Assembly (NCBI GenBank): GCA_947247005.1
Contig: OX365947.1
Location: forward strand, 37,094,760-37,158,759
DNA length: 64,000 nt
Origin: Spisula solida
Lineage: Eukaryota; Mollusca; Bivalvia; Venerida; Mactridae
Reading direction: 5' to 3'
Positions 46,270-58,199 of the stretch are shown here, piece after piece. The notes under the pieces were generated by a model. The model was not told where the DNA came from, ran no database searches, and saw only the letters and a list, made by a program, of their open reading frames with translations. A program made the position numbers and the translations under genes. Within the stretch, counting starts at the first letter, position 1; every line of letters starts with the position of its first letter.

Positions 46270-47160
46270 GCTGCATGATGGTACCCGTAAAATTGTATTT
46301 GAAGGAATAATAAACTTACACGGCTACAAATGTGACAGGCACTTCTTGTCGGCTACTCTTGTTCATGGCCTTATATAAATAGGTAAACAGTGGTAAAATT
46401 TGATTTTGCTAGGTGTCCAAACAGGGTACGTGCTGACTGTCTTTGTTATTTCATAACTCGAATATGATTTCTTCTATTTATTTTTGAAAAAATGGCTCAT
46501 TCTACCCTAATCGGGTTCCCTGGTGTAATTTGTACTCGCCCGTACTCATATTAGCTGTGCTATATATAGAACATGGAAGACGTTCAATTCTACCCCAATC
46601 TTCCGACGTATAAAATTCACCATTGTGCAGATCACGAAAAACCCGTGCGTTCGCTGGCCTTCAAATCGATATTTTAAAGGGGAAACTAGTGGACAGCTAG
46701 AAGATATTTTAAAAAGCTTTCAAATGATCAACAGAATTGTTTAAGAATTATAAAAAAATACATACATTTTTGTTATATAAATGGCGGTAAAAGTTGAATC
46801 ACTCCTAATATTGGGTTACCACGTTACACAAGAAAATATAGGTTTTAATATAATATACTTCATTCAAGAAACAATACATGCAGTATTGTCATATGTACAC
46901 CGACTTCTCCTTTAAATGACAACTTGTTACGACAATGCGCGAATACAAGCGGGAAAAGTCGAAATAAGTGGGTCATTATTGACCCCATAACACGTGACCA
47001 ATTTCGTGGATTTGAAATTATTGTGTTTACCATTTTTAAACGGAGCACGAATAAAAGTTATCTGTCACAACCGCGTAAACAAACATTCAACACGATCGAT
47101 TATTACAGGTGTGTCAGGATTAAGTCCTATCATCATTAGTACATTTAAATGATCAAAATT
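46270..47160. other. Intergenic, nothing identified
   Basis: ORFs on both strands overlap each other near 46860-47139 and have no motif or splice context. Confidence 0.4.
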
Positions 47161-47165
47161 TTAAC

Positions 47166-47262
47166 TGCCCTATAGCCGAGTGGTTAACAGCTATGGTTTT
47201 GTGAGTCTTATTTTTAAAATGTATACAATTTACTGCGAGTTCAAATCCCAACAATGCCTAGA
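47166..47262 (+). mobile_element. tRNA-like sequence (Ser/Leu-type head), possible SINE
   Basis: 'atagccgagtggttaacag' is a close match to a type II tRNA box A. 'gcgagttcaaatcccaac' 50 bp further on is box B-like. The intervening sequence does not form a proper anticodon arm, so a functional tRNA is unlikely. Confidence 0.5.
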
Positions 47263-47558
47263 TTTTTTAAATTTTGCTTTAAGTATATATATTAATCCTT
47301 TTACTCATTCCGATGATTACATTCATACAATGGATAAACTAGATCTATTATGTATTCCAGCACACCAGGATTAAGTTCATCCTCCAAAGCTGGGAATTTA
47401 CGAATCATGTGTTGCATTCAATGTACCAGTTAATATAAAAAACATAGTGTATCTATATCAAGCCAGCTACTTTTTTTCGCAAAGAAAAGTATAATTAAAT
47501 TAATTTGTCGATTTAAGACACTCATAAAAACAATATTATAAAAAGCATAACAAAGAAA

Positions 47559-47652
47559 AAGCGTATCAGACTGGATTCGAACCTTTACTTGGATTTCACC
47601 AATGATTTATGTTGAAACCATGCATTTAACGCACTACGCTAAGAACGCTAAT
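47559..47652 (-). pseudogene. tRNA-like pseudogene (type II)
   Basis: On the minus strand 'cttagcgtagtgcgttaaat' (box A region), an anticodon-like region, then 'aaaggttcgaatccagtctg' (box B) and 'atacgc'. The 5' 'gcgttct' pairs only partly with the 3' 'tgatacgc', which argues for a pseudogene or SINE head. Confidence 0.5.
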
Positions 47653-47659
47653 GAAATAA

Positions 47660-49420
47660 ACTATGCTTATTTTAATACATAAAGCTATGGTCAAAGATGG
47701 AAAGAGTAAAATAAGAGAGCTGATTGGTCAATACATACATTTACCTATTAAGAAATGGAACATTCTTGCGGTTTTGACAGATATCTTTGAATCGACAGTA
47801 TATAGTTTTAAATCAGTTTTTGACTATTTTAAATTTTTGACTCTGAACACCATCATCATGCATACAAAGTTGAGCTAATTACGCTTATCAAGTGCCCAGC
47901 TCAGTACATGGAAGAAGAAGAATGATTGTGAAAGCAAATACGAGCAATTATGGATGTTGGATGTTGCATACGGAAAATCTATGGGATGTGAGTATAAGTT
48001 AGTTAACTTGTATGATAATCATTAATTCTTGATTACCTCTCTCTTCTTCCGACTTATTTGCAGAGCCCACTCTGGGTCATCGTCGCAAATGTATGCAACT
48101 TTTATCAGTTTAAGCGGATTGAGTGAGAACAAAAGTGGGAGGGGTATGGTAAACAATAATTCAGAATTTTTGAGAAAATAAAAGGGCTCTAGCAGACAGA
48201 CTTGTATTGTATGTATACTATCACTGTTATGTGATAACACCAACATCTCGTTAAAAGTTTGTTACAAAGAATGTATGACATTGTGCCTTTCAGTATTCGT
48301 TCCTAAACACCAAAATTGGCAAATGTCACGAGCCAAAACTCATATCATGCTTACGTTATAACTCCAGGGAACAACTCTTATTTAGTTTTTGACTGAAAAA
48401 TATATACTTTAAAAGATATTCAAGAAACATTCTTCTACATTTCGGTTTGCAAGTTTTGCATGATACAGGCTCATACATATGTTTTATAATTATTTTCTTG
48501 TTTACAAGAGTTTGTTCCTTAAACTATTGACTATGTCGCCAACAACAAACTTTGATTCTTATGCACCAGTCAATATTTTGCCCGCCCAGGGGAGCGGCAG
48601 GCGACCCAGGGGGAATTAGACATTTTCAATTGTTTATGTCTAAAATCCCATCCTGGAGACAATGCTTACTGTCTATATGAGAGATCACCGTATTCATATA
48701 TGCAAACTGCCCACCAGCAATCTATTGGATGAATGAACAATAAAAACCTGTCATTCACCAACACAGGAATTTGGCGTTTGCTAAAGAAAAGAAAAAAAAT
48801 CAAAGTCTATCACTAAATATCATAGAAAGGAATACATGTACTGTCTGACTGTCAATAGTAGGGTTAAAAACAAGTACACTAATAAATATTAATTCCCTAA
48901 TCTGACCAACCTAACACAACATCATACAGATTAATAATTATTATATATACACCTGGAAATAAGTTAAGCACACCCCGGAAATTTAAAATTAGACTATAGA
49001 TCTCAGTAGCTAGCCAATCAGCATGGAGAAAAAGTGTTGAATAAATCCCGTATACAACACTTTGCTGTGGTATATATAACAATAGATTGCTATATACTAT
49101 AGTAGGCCAAGCAAAATAATTGAGCATAGCTATAATAATGTAAACATGCATTTAGCATAGAAAATGTGGATGCCAAACATTTTTGATACCAAGCTTAGTT
49201 TAGTCTATATTGTAACAATACTATATTTTAAACAAGTAACTAATTGGACTAATTAGAATACATGTACATGTATATCAAACCTTTCTACATTTGTTCATTA
49301 TTACAGTCATAATCTGAGACAACACTTTTGATAGATAATTAACCAATTAAGGTATTGCCAACATCTCTGCTGAGTGCTTACAACATTATCAGTAGAGGGT
49401 GAATGCCTTGGTAGCTTCTA
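47660..49420. other. Intergenic with one repeat fragment
   Basis: 48573-48650 ('ttgcccgcccaggggagcgg', 'caggcgacccaggg') resembles the dispersed repeat at 12470. No other feature is supported. Confidence 0.4.
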
Positions 49421-49427
49421 TGACTAC

Positions 49428-49592
49428 AGTACAACCTCTCTAGGGGACATATGTAGTGCAACAACCTCTGTATAACAAAACGTTATTACATGTATATACT
49501 TTTGTAAATTCTGTAGGGCAACAACTTCTTAACAATGACCAATATTTGCAGCCCACAAAGGGTCTCACTCTACAGAGGTTGTTCTATACTAT
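49428..49592. repeat. Dispersed repeat 'tacaacctctc...acaacctctg', copy 2
   Basis: Second member of the family at 9358-9536. Ends 'acaacctctc' and 'acagaggttgttctata' are approximately inverted. Confidence 0.6.
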
Positions 49593-50171
49593 TGTGTCTT
49601 CAATAATTACGTGCAGATTACCCCTCTCTTCTAAGACATTTTCTAAGTAGAACTTAAACCAACTAAACGATTAAAACAAATTGTAGGGGTTTCCAATGGT
49701 GTCTGGTGATTGAAGTAAATGACTTTCATACTATCACAACCCATAATTTACAAATGAAGACCTCACCTTCAAGACCACCTTAAAATAAAGACCAATACTT
49801 TCTGTTCAATGACTTGCACATTATTCAACCTCAAATTCACGGTGAAATTGCACCTATATGAAGACCACCTCTTTAACAAGATTGGCTCAGAATTAACCAT
49901 TTTTGTTCCATTTTCATCTGTTTGCTCTTTTATAGAATGATGCAATCACTCAACATTATTGAGATAAGTTTTTTACAGTCCCAAGAAGGAGTTTCATTAT
50001 TGAGGTTTTACTGTAAATAGCTTAATTTTGCCACTTAGATCTATATATGCATCATGCAACACTTAACATATTACACCAGCACTTAAATGGTTTATCATAC
50101 CCTATGTACAGGTCGATTTATAGGCAAAGTGTACCTGATAAACAAAGATTATTTATCTATAGTCTAAGTCA

Positions 50172-50268
50172 GATAGAACGGCTCGTAGGTGTTATGGGAT
50201 TATAATCCTCGTTTCACTCGGAGTTATAAATCCCATATACAACACCTACTCATGTTCTATCCTATACT
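50172..50268. mobile_element. ~97-bp palindromic MITE
   Basis: 'gatagaacggctcgtaggtg' + 'ttatgggattataa' pairs with 'ataaatcccatatacaacac' + 'ctactcatgttctatc' around 'tcctcgtttcactcggag'. Confidence 0.75.
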
Positions 50269-50553
50269 TGGTTGTGACTGAAAGCACTGTCATGAGATGA
50301 CGACTTAAATGAGCTAAGAAATAGTAATTTGATAAGTAGCGATAGCAATTAAGTAATCATAAACCAGTAAATTTATGAGTTTAGTTTATTCTTATCCAAA
50401 TTATCGAAGCATAAGCAAATGTGTTATTTTTTACCAAAAATGTAGGTGTTTATAAGTATGGTGTTGGAGCGTTTACAAAACATTTACTGGGGGATATTTT
50501 TGGTAAATGTTGACGATTACTTAACCTTAAATGACATTATGTAGCCAAATGTT

Positions 50554-50657
50554 TAATAACGTGTATAACTGTCACGTGCCCGGACGACAGCCTCAACCCT
50601 TCTCCTCGTACTACCAGTAAGGCGTCTCATGCGATTTTGAGATAAATTTTGCCATTC
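50554..50657 (-). pseudogene. Tc1-type transposase C-terminal relic
   Basis: The minus strand reads EWQNLSQNRMRRLTGSTRRR, then VEAVVRARDSYTRY, the standard C-terminus of Tc1-like transposases. Nothing upstream of the Glu is recognisable and no TIRs were found. It is distinct from the copy at 18349-19800. Confidence 0.82.
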
Positions 50658-50699
50658 TTGTCATCCGGGCACGTCGACGTTACAACATTTTTTGTTGAT

Positions 50700-51275
50700 T
50701 GTTTTCAATAATAATAAATGAATCTTTATATTTTGCTTCTTTGGTGATTGTTAATGATTATTCTGAAGGTTGTTTGCTCCCTTTCATTTGTTAAACTCGC
50801 CACTGTCTCCCCTCTTTCAATATTTCATTGCAAAGTTCTTCGATTTTCACAATATTTTTATCACCTTTGTGACTTTAAAACCTTGTGGGTTTTTTTCAAA
50901 ATGAACACTCAGACAACAATGCCTTATCTAATGATGACATTTTAAAGATAAAGTCGGCAAAAAATACACAGGATAACGCTATATGTAAAATGATGACGTC
51001 ACTTCCTGTTTTATAGCAAAATCTATTAACAAGTACCTATTTTAGAAGTAGAAATTACTTTGATAGCCCTCGAAAAACAACAGTCAAATTCATTAAAATT
51101 AAAATAAATGAAGGAAGGTCGGTCGGACACCCTGTATATTAGCGCGAATACGTGTATATGTAATATCGGTTATTTATTTGATGCAGTGTCGCCTGCAGTG
51201 AGACCCAAGTTTAGTTATGCTTGTAATTGTCATGGTCACGGCTGGCACGAGTTTTACCATAATAAGGATATTGGG
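50700..51275. other. Intergenic, nothing identified
   Basis: An ORF from 51108 runs into the inverted-repeat element and is not supported as a gene. Confidence 0.4.
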
Positions 51276-51279
51276 TTAG

Positions 51280-54200
51280 TAGTCCAAGAGCTGAGGGCCA
51301 TTTATTTACAATTCTTGTCCAAATCTATAATTGGTATGAATGGAAAGCATATAGTGTCCTGTTTACGAAAACCCATTTCTTACAAAAAATCTGCTGTCAC
51401 AACGCTGAGAAATCCAAGATGGCCGCAAAGATGGCCGCCAAATTTTCAAATTTCACTCCTGTGACATAATATACATCCTGTAAGTACCAATTCTGTCTTA
51501 TATCATGTTGTATGTGTTATTTTTACAGGAAACATGTTGAAATACACAAATCAAGCTCAATTTATGATGTTTATTCATTGAATATTTGAAAATCATGCTT
51601 TTATGACGGAAAAATCGGTAAAATCGGTCTCATCGTTTATTATAGTTAATATGAGTGTGGTATTTTTGGCCAAATAACTATCCAAAATAGTTCTAATGAT
51701 AGTTATACAGTTCTTACAACATTATATTCACTCTATTGTAGTGTGGTGGTGAGACTTTGAAGCATAATTTGTATCAAAGTGGGTGGGGTAATAATTTAAC
51801 CCCAAAAAGAAATTTAGTTTGCCATTCAAAAATTGTTATATTGAATGGGACATTTTATTTGCGTAATATTTAACTGTAATATTAATATTATTCTGTATCT
51901 ATATGCATGATTTATTTCAATTATAGTGAATACAAATGTTTTTCCAAATAGGAGGGGGTGTAAATCACCACTGACAATGACGAAAAAGTGTGGACCAAAT
52001 CAGATTTGTCAAATACGGAATGCCCCATGCGCGCAAACGATACCAATAGCTGGTTTTGTCAGGAAACAATCAGCTCTTGCATAAGCTTAGTTTCTTACAT
52101 TTTTAATTAAGCGACTATGCATGTGCCTCTCTGGAATTTAAGATGGCCTCCAAAAATGCTATATCTTGGGTCAAATGTTAAAATCGTTTAAAAATAGTGG
52201 GTATGCTACGGTTTTCCCCTTTTGTACACTAACACTGGTTAGTATACATATGTTATATGCTATATTAATGTATCTCAACACTTCTGGTGAAACTTATTCT
52301 GATTGTTTTGAGTTCAGTACACCTATTTCTGGCTCTATGAGGTATACCAACCATTGCCGGGCTCTGTATAAGTATATGCCTCTACGAGGTTCTTTGGACT
52401 TCTGGATAACAGCCTTTTCTGGTTCTCTGATATACCTTACACAATTGGGTAAAGCCTCTTGCAGTAGTACTTGCAGTAATTCCTGGCTGGCTGTGGTATG
52501 TACCACTTCCAGGTACATATATTTCTGGCTCTCCTAGGTACCTTACACAGCTGGAACAGCCATATCTGACTCTGAGGTACCTAACACTTCCGGGTATATC
52601 CATAACTGGCTATCTGATATAGCTTTCACTGCCAAGTACAGCCCATTCTTGCCCTCTTGGGGACCTAACACAGACTCTCAAAGGTTCCTATCAATTTGAA
52701 GTCAAACCATTTTTGGCCCAATGAGGTACCTTACACTGCTGAGTAAAACCTTTTATGGTTCAATGAGGAAACTTACCCTGCCTAGTACGCTTATTTCTTG
52801 CTCGCTGAGGTACTTAATAGTGCCAGGTACAGTCAGATCTTGCTCTCTTAGGTACCTACCACAGCAGGATGCAGCCATATATGGGTTTCTGAGGTACCTA
52901 CCACAGCATGTCACAGCTATGTCTAGGTTTCTGAGGTATCTACCACAACAGGATATACCCATTTCTGGGTTTCTGAGATACCTAAGACAGCATGAAACAG
53001 CCATATCTAGGTTTCTGAGGCATCTACCACAGCATGTAACAGCCATATCTGGGTTTCTGAGGTACCTACCATAGCAGGATATACCCATTTCTGGGTTTCT
53101 GAGATACCTACCACAGCATGAAACAGCCGTATCTTGGTTTCTGAGGTACCTACCACAGCATGTAACATCCATATCTGGGTTTCTGAGGTACCTACCACAG
53201 CATGTAACAGCCATATCTAGGTTTCTGAGGTACCTTCCACAGCATGAAACAGCCATTTCTGGGTTTCTGAGGTTCCTACCACAGCAGGAAAAGGCCATAT
53301 CTGGGTTTCTGAGGTACCTACCACAGCATGTTACAGCCATTTCTGGGTTTCTGAGGTACCTACCACAGCATGTAACAGCCATATCTGGTTTCTGAGGTAC
53401 CTACCATAGCAGGATATACACATATCTGGGTTTCTGAGATACCTACCACAGCACGAAACAGCCATATCTACGTTTCTGAGGTACCTACCACAGCATGTAA
53501 TAGCCATTTCTGGGTTTCTGAGATACCTACCACAGCAGGGTATACCCATTTCTGGGTTTCTGAGATACCTACCACAGCATGAAACAGCCATATCTAGGTT
53601 TCTGAGATACCTACCACAGCATGAAACAGCCATATCTAGGTTTCTTAGGCACATACCACAGCATGAAACAACCATATCTGGGTTTCTGAGGTACCTACCA
53701 CAGCATGAAACAACCATATCTGGGTTTCTGAGGTACCTACCACAGCATGAAACAACCATATCTGGGTTTCTGAGATACCTACCACAGCATGAAACAGCCA
53801 TATCTGGGTTTCTGAGGTACCTACCACAGCATGAAACAACCATATCTAGGTTTCTGAGGTACCTACCACAGCATGAAACAACCATATCTGGGTTTCTGAG
53901 ATACCTACCACAGCATGAAACAGCCCTTTCTGGGTTTCTGAGATACCTACCACAGCATGAAACAACCATATCTACGTTTCTGCGGTACCTACCACAGCAT
54001 GAAACAACCATATCTGGGTTTCTGAGATACCTACCACAGCATGTAACAGCCATATCTGGGTTTCTGAGGTACCTACCACAGCATGAAACAACCATATCTG
54101 GGTTTCTGAGATACCTACCACAGCATGAAACAGCCATATCTGGGTTTCTGAGGTACCTACCACAGCATGAAACAACCATATCTAGGTTTCTGAGGTACCT

Positions 54201-56553
54201 TCCACAGCATGAAACAACCATATCTGGGTTTCTGAGATACCTACCACAGCATGAAACAGCCATTTCTGGGTTTCTGAGATACCTACCACAGCATGAAACA
54301 ACCATATCTAGGTTTCTGCGGTACCTACCACAGCATGAAACAACCATATCTGGGTTTCTGAGGTTCCTACTACAGTCGGATACAGTACTATCTGGGTTTC
54401 TGAGGTACCTACCACAGCATAAAACAACTATATATAGGTTTCTGAGGTACCAACCACAGCATGAAACAACCATATCTAGGTTTCTGAGGTACCTACCACA
54501 GCATGAAACAGCCATATCTGGGTTTCTGAGGTACCTACCACAGCATGAAACAACCATATCTAGGTTTCTGAGGTACCTACCACAGCATGAAACAACCATA
54601 TCTGGGTTTCTGAGATACCTACCACAGCATGAAACAACCATATCTGGGTTTCTGAGGTTCCTACTACAGTCGGATACAGTACTATCTGGGTTTCTGAGGT
54701 ATCTACCACTGTCCGATACAGCCATATCTTGGTTTCAGAGGTTCCTACCAAAGCATTTAACAGCCATTTCTGGGTTTCTGAAGTACCTACAAACAGCTGG
54801 ATATAGCTATTTCTGGCTCTATTTGGTACCTATCACTGGCAGAAACATCATTTTCTTGCTCTCTTGTGCATACACCACTGCCGGGTACATTCATTTCTGG
54901 TTCTATGATGTACCTACCAATGCCAGATACAGCCTTTTTTGGCTCTATAAGGTACCTTGTACTGCTGGGTAAAGCCTACCCAGGCTCTATGGGTTCTACC
55001 TAACACTGCTTAGTCACCTATTTCTGGTCCCATCAGGTATCACCCACCACTGCCGCATAAAGCCTTTTCTAGATCAATAGCATGCCTTACACTGCTTGAA
55101 TTAGCCATTTATCCGGTAATGTTGGAAGTATCTCCTAATCTATACTGCAAACCCACGTATTAATTAAGAAGTCCACTGCAGTCCAAACCCATATCAATTC
55201 TTTCTCAGCCATCCCATGTCAAAGAACAATAACTTAAAACTGCTCATGTGATACAACTATAATGATATCATTGAACGCGATGCGACTACTTTTTCTATTG
55301 GTTAATTCTATGGTTTTTTAGCTATTTATTTCTATTTCCTTTATATAGACTGATCATATATAAAGTAAGAATCAAGATATATACATACATGTGTGTTGTT
55401 TTTTATTGCATAAAAAACACTATCAACATGCAACCCATTACATGTATTTCCAAACAATTTTGACGCGTTGGCCATAACAATGACCGTTAAGCCTCACCAA
55501 GCTTGGTAAAGTCATCATTCTGCATATTGTAGATATTTATACTTGTGCCATTGACACATTCAAACTTATTCAGTATCCATAAGTCTATTAAAAAGGTTAT
55601 TGACCATACAAGTAAGTTTTACTCTTCTAACTGACCTTTGACCATTTGGTGGCCATCTTGGATTTCTGAGAGGCACATGCATGGTCTCTTAAGCAATTCT
55701 TCTGAACTTAATTAAATGGTAATGAATTATTTAAGCTAACAAAGTGATAATACTTTCCTGGCAAAACTTTTTTGGAACCTTTTTTGGCACAAGGACAGTC
55801 ATTATTGGACACATTTTAATAATCTGATGTAGTCCATATTTCGTCATTGTCAGTGGTGATTTACCCCCTTTCTTACATTTGGAAGCAATATGTCAATATA
55901 GTACAATTGAAATAAAACATGCATAAAGACACAAAATAATATTAAAATTGCAGTTATGATATGCAAATAAAATGTCCCATTCAAAATAACATTTTTTGAA
56001 TGGCAAACTAAATTTCATTTTTGGTGTTAAATTATTACCCCACCAACCTTAATACAAATTATACTTCAAAATCTCATCACCACACCATAGTAGAATGAAT
56101 GTGATGTAAGATCTGTATGACTACCACTACAACTATTTGGGATAGTTATTTGGCCAAAAATACTACAAGTATGTTAACTATAATAAACGATAAGACAGGT
56201 TTTACCGATTTTTCGTCATTTTTTCCGTTATAAAAGCATGATTTTCAAATATTCAATGAATAAACATCATAAATTGAGCTTGATTTGTGTATTTCAACAT
56301 GTTTTCTATAAAAATAACACATAAAACATGATATAAGACAGAATTGGTACTTACAGGATGTATATTATGTCACAGGAGTGAAATTTGAAAATTTGGCGGC
56401 CATCTTGGCGGCCATCTTGGATTTCTCAGCGTTGTGACAGCAGATTTTTGTAAGAAATGGGTTTTCGTAAACTGGACACTATATGCTTTCAATTCATACC
56501 AATTATAGATTTGGACAAGAATTGTAAATAAATGGCCCTCAGCTCTTGGACTA
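51280..56553. mobile_element. 5.3-kb element with ~890-bp terminal inverted repeats enclosing a minisatellite
   Basis: The left arm (51280 to ~52165) is the reverse complement of the right arm (~55665 to 56553). Matching blocks in order include 'tagtccaagagctgagggcc', 'gtttacgaaaacccatttct', 'aagatggccgccaaattttc', 'cctgtgacataatatacatc', 'taaatcaccactgacaatga' and 'atgcatgtgcctct'. Estimated arm identity is ~85%, highest near the tips. Similarity stops abruptly outside TAGTCC/GGACTA, so a TA duplication is possible. Between the arms is the 42-bp array and no transposase. The plan (long inverted repeats, internal tandem repeats) recalls foldback-type elements. Confidence 0.85.
52290..55110. 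repeat. 42-bp minisatellite with homogeneous core and degenerate edges
   Basis: Unit: ccatatctgggtttctgagg + tacctaccacagcatgaaac + aa, 42 bp. From ~52850 to ~54790 the ~46 units are very similar. Outside, units are still recognisable by 'ctggctct.tgaggtac(c/t)' and 'cac(t/a)gcc.ggta' but strongly diverged (52290-52850 and 54790-55110). Unit length is a multiple of three, giving minus-strand ORFs of 464 and 209 codons with 14-residue repeats (for example MVVSCCGRYLRNPD) and a plus-strand ORF. No start context, splice site or neighbouring exon supports translation. Confidence 0.95.
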
Positions 56554-56774
56554 TAGAATGTGTGTAAGATTAGTGACAGTCAAAACAGCAAATTCACAAG
56601 TCCACATTGACCAATACACACATGCAACCTTTAAAAATCACTACGTGACCAAATCTATTTTCCTGTTTGTTTTTAGGTTCACTCTTCGAAGAATAAGGGG
56701 AGCTATTGCAGTCACCCGTACGTCGGCGTCACACATGATTGTGTAGGTAACTATATCCATCATTTTGTTGAAAG

Positions 56775-57370
56775 TATGTCACCTTTTAGATTTATAAGCT
56801 TAGGTACAAGCTTAATGCCACCGAAATGTGGTATACTAAAGTTGAAACGTCCGTCCGTTTGTCCGGTATTCAGGTTCAAGTTTTTAAAAAAGTTCCAGAG
56901 TTTGTTACCTATCAATGATACTGCATTGAAACTTAGTACACTTACTATATCATCATATGTCAATCATACTAGACAAAGAGCACGAGTCTATGGTGATTTT
57001 GTAAGGAGTTATGGCCCTTTTTAACATAGACATTTTGGTTAAAGTTTAATATTGTGTTTACTATCAATTTATTATAAATCTAGCGCGATAAATTGCAATA
57101 CTCAAACACAAAATCCGCTATATTTATCGTTTATGCAAACTTCATTATGTTGCGCCAAATGTTTAAATTCTTTCATTGGCAAATGTTACGGTCCTTGATT
57201 TTAATCCATAACGAAGCACATAGGCAATATTGTGTTTGTTTTTGTACTGCAATTTATCGCGTTAGAGTTATACATTGAAACTTGAGATACACTTATTTAA
57301 TATTTTTGACATAAGTTATTCTTACAAGACAAGAAGCATAACTCTAGTGTGATTTTGTTAGAAGTTATGG
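56775..57370. repeat. Dispersed molluscan-type repeat, interrupted by a MITE
   Basis: 'gtccgtccgtttgtccgg', 'attgaaacttagtacactta' and 'ggagttatggccctttttaa' are segments of a family I associate with bivalve genomes. 'attgaaactt...tacactta' and 'agttatggccctttttag' recur at 57274-57380, flanking the insertion at 57079-57266. Confidence 0.6.
57079..57266. mobile_element. 188-bp MITE nested in a dispersed repeat
   Basis: Inverted ends 'tctagcgcgataaattgcaa' and 'ctgcaatttatcgcgttaga', extending to 'acaaacacaa(t)' on each side with small differences. Non-coding interior. Confidence 0.82.
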
Positions 57371-57375
57371 CCCTT

Positions 57376-57775
57376 TTTAGCTCACCTGTAAGAAAGTGAC
57401 AGAGATAGCTTTTGTGATCGCTCTTCGTCCGTCGTCTGTAGTCCGTTGTCTGTCCGTCAAGAATTCGCTTGTATAGACACTAAATGTCACAATTTTGGTC
57501 TAATATTTATGAAACTTGGTCAAAATGATCATCTCAACAAAAGGTCAAGTTCGATATTTGGTTATCTGGGGTCGAAAACTAGGTCACTAGGTTTAATCAT
57601 AGAAAACCCTTGTGTAGTCGCTAGAGGTAACAATTTTGACCTAATATTTATGAAACTTCCGGGTTCAAAAACTAGGTCACAATGTTAAATCATAGAAAAA
57701 TGTTGTGTAGTCACTGGAAATCACCGTGTGAAAAGACAAAAACCAAATAAGCACTTTGTCGACATTTAGCTCATC
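57376..57775. repeat. Dispersed repeat 'tagctcacctgtaagaaagtg'
   Basis: 'agctcacctgtaagaaagtg', 'gcttttgtgatcgctcttcg', 'tccgtcgtc' and 'ctaatatttatgaaactt' (twice, 57502 and 57640) with 'aaactaggtcac' twice. This resembles a very abundant bivalve repeat with an internal ~140-bp tandem structure. Recognition is from memory. Confidence 0.6.
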
Positions 57776-58190
57776 TGATTTATTGGGAATATTATTATTG
57801 TCATCATGTCATCGTCAGCGTTGCTTGGTTAGGTTTTATGTTTAGGTCAACTTTTCTCATAAACTGTTAAAGCTATAGCTTTCAAACTTGCAACACTGGT
57901 TTACCATCAAATAACTGAGCCTGTATAGCAAGACCCATAACTCTGATCTGTATTTTGCAAGATTCATTGTCCTTTTTTAAACCCCAGCCACGAAATGGGA
58001 GGGGATGATAGGAATGGTCTACGACCGTCCGTCTGTGTGTGCGTGTGTGTGTTCATAACTAAATCGTCTCCGCTCCACTTGTTAAGGCATCGGCCGAATT
58101 GTATGAACTTATACAAGTTGTGACAAATGTGGAACTCAATAACGACGATGCGCAGAATCCACATTTCATCCGTGCCGGCTCAAGGTCAAT
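57776..58190. repeat. Dispersed repeat with 'ggtcaacttttctcataaac'
   Basis: Contains 'agctcatctgatttattggg', 'caacttttctcataaactgt', 'cccagccacgaaatgggag' and 'accgtccgtctgtgtgtgcg', again typical of bivalve interspersed repeats. The minus-strand ORF 58164-57964 lies in the repeat. Confidence 0.5.
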
Positions 58191-58199
58191 GTCACAGCT

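Noticed and set aside
47166..47262. Functional tRNA gene
   Set aside because: Box A and box B-like sequences are present but the anticodon arm and acceptor stem do not form.
51108..51464. 118-codon plus-strand ORF
   Set aside because: Half lies in the terminal inverted repeat of the 5.3-kb element; no motif or splice site supports it.
52753..54725. ORFs of 464 and 209 codons across the 42-bp array as a cysteine-rich protein
   Set aside because: Same explanation: 14-codon unit, open frames on both strands, array enclosed by a transposon-like inverted repeat.
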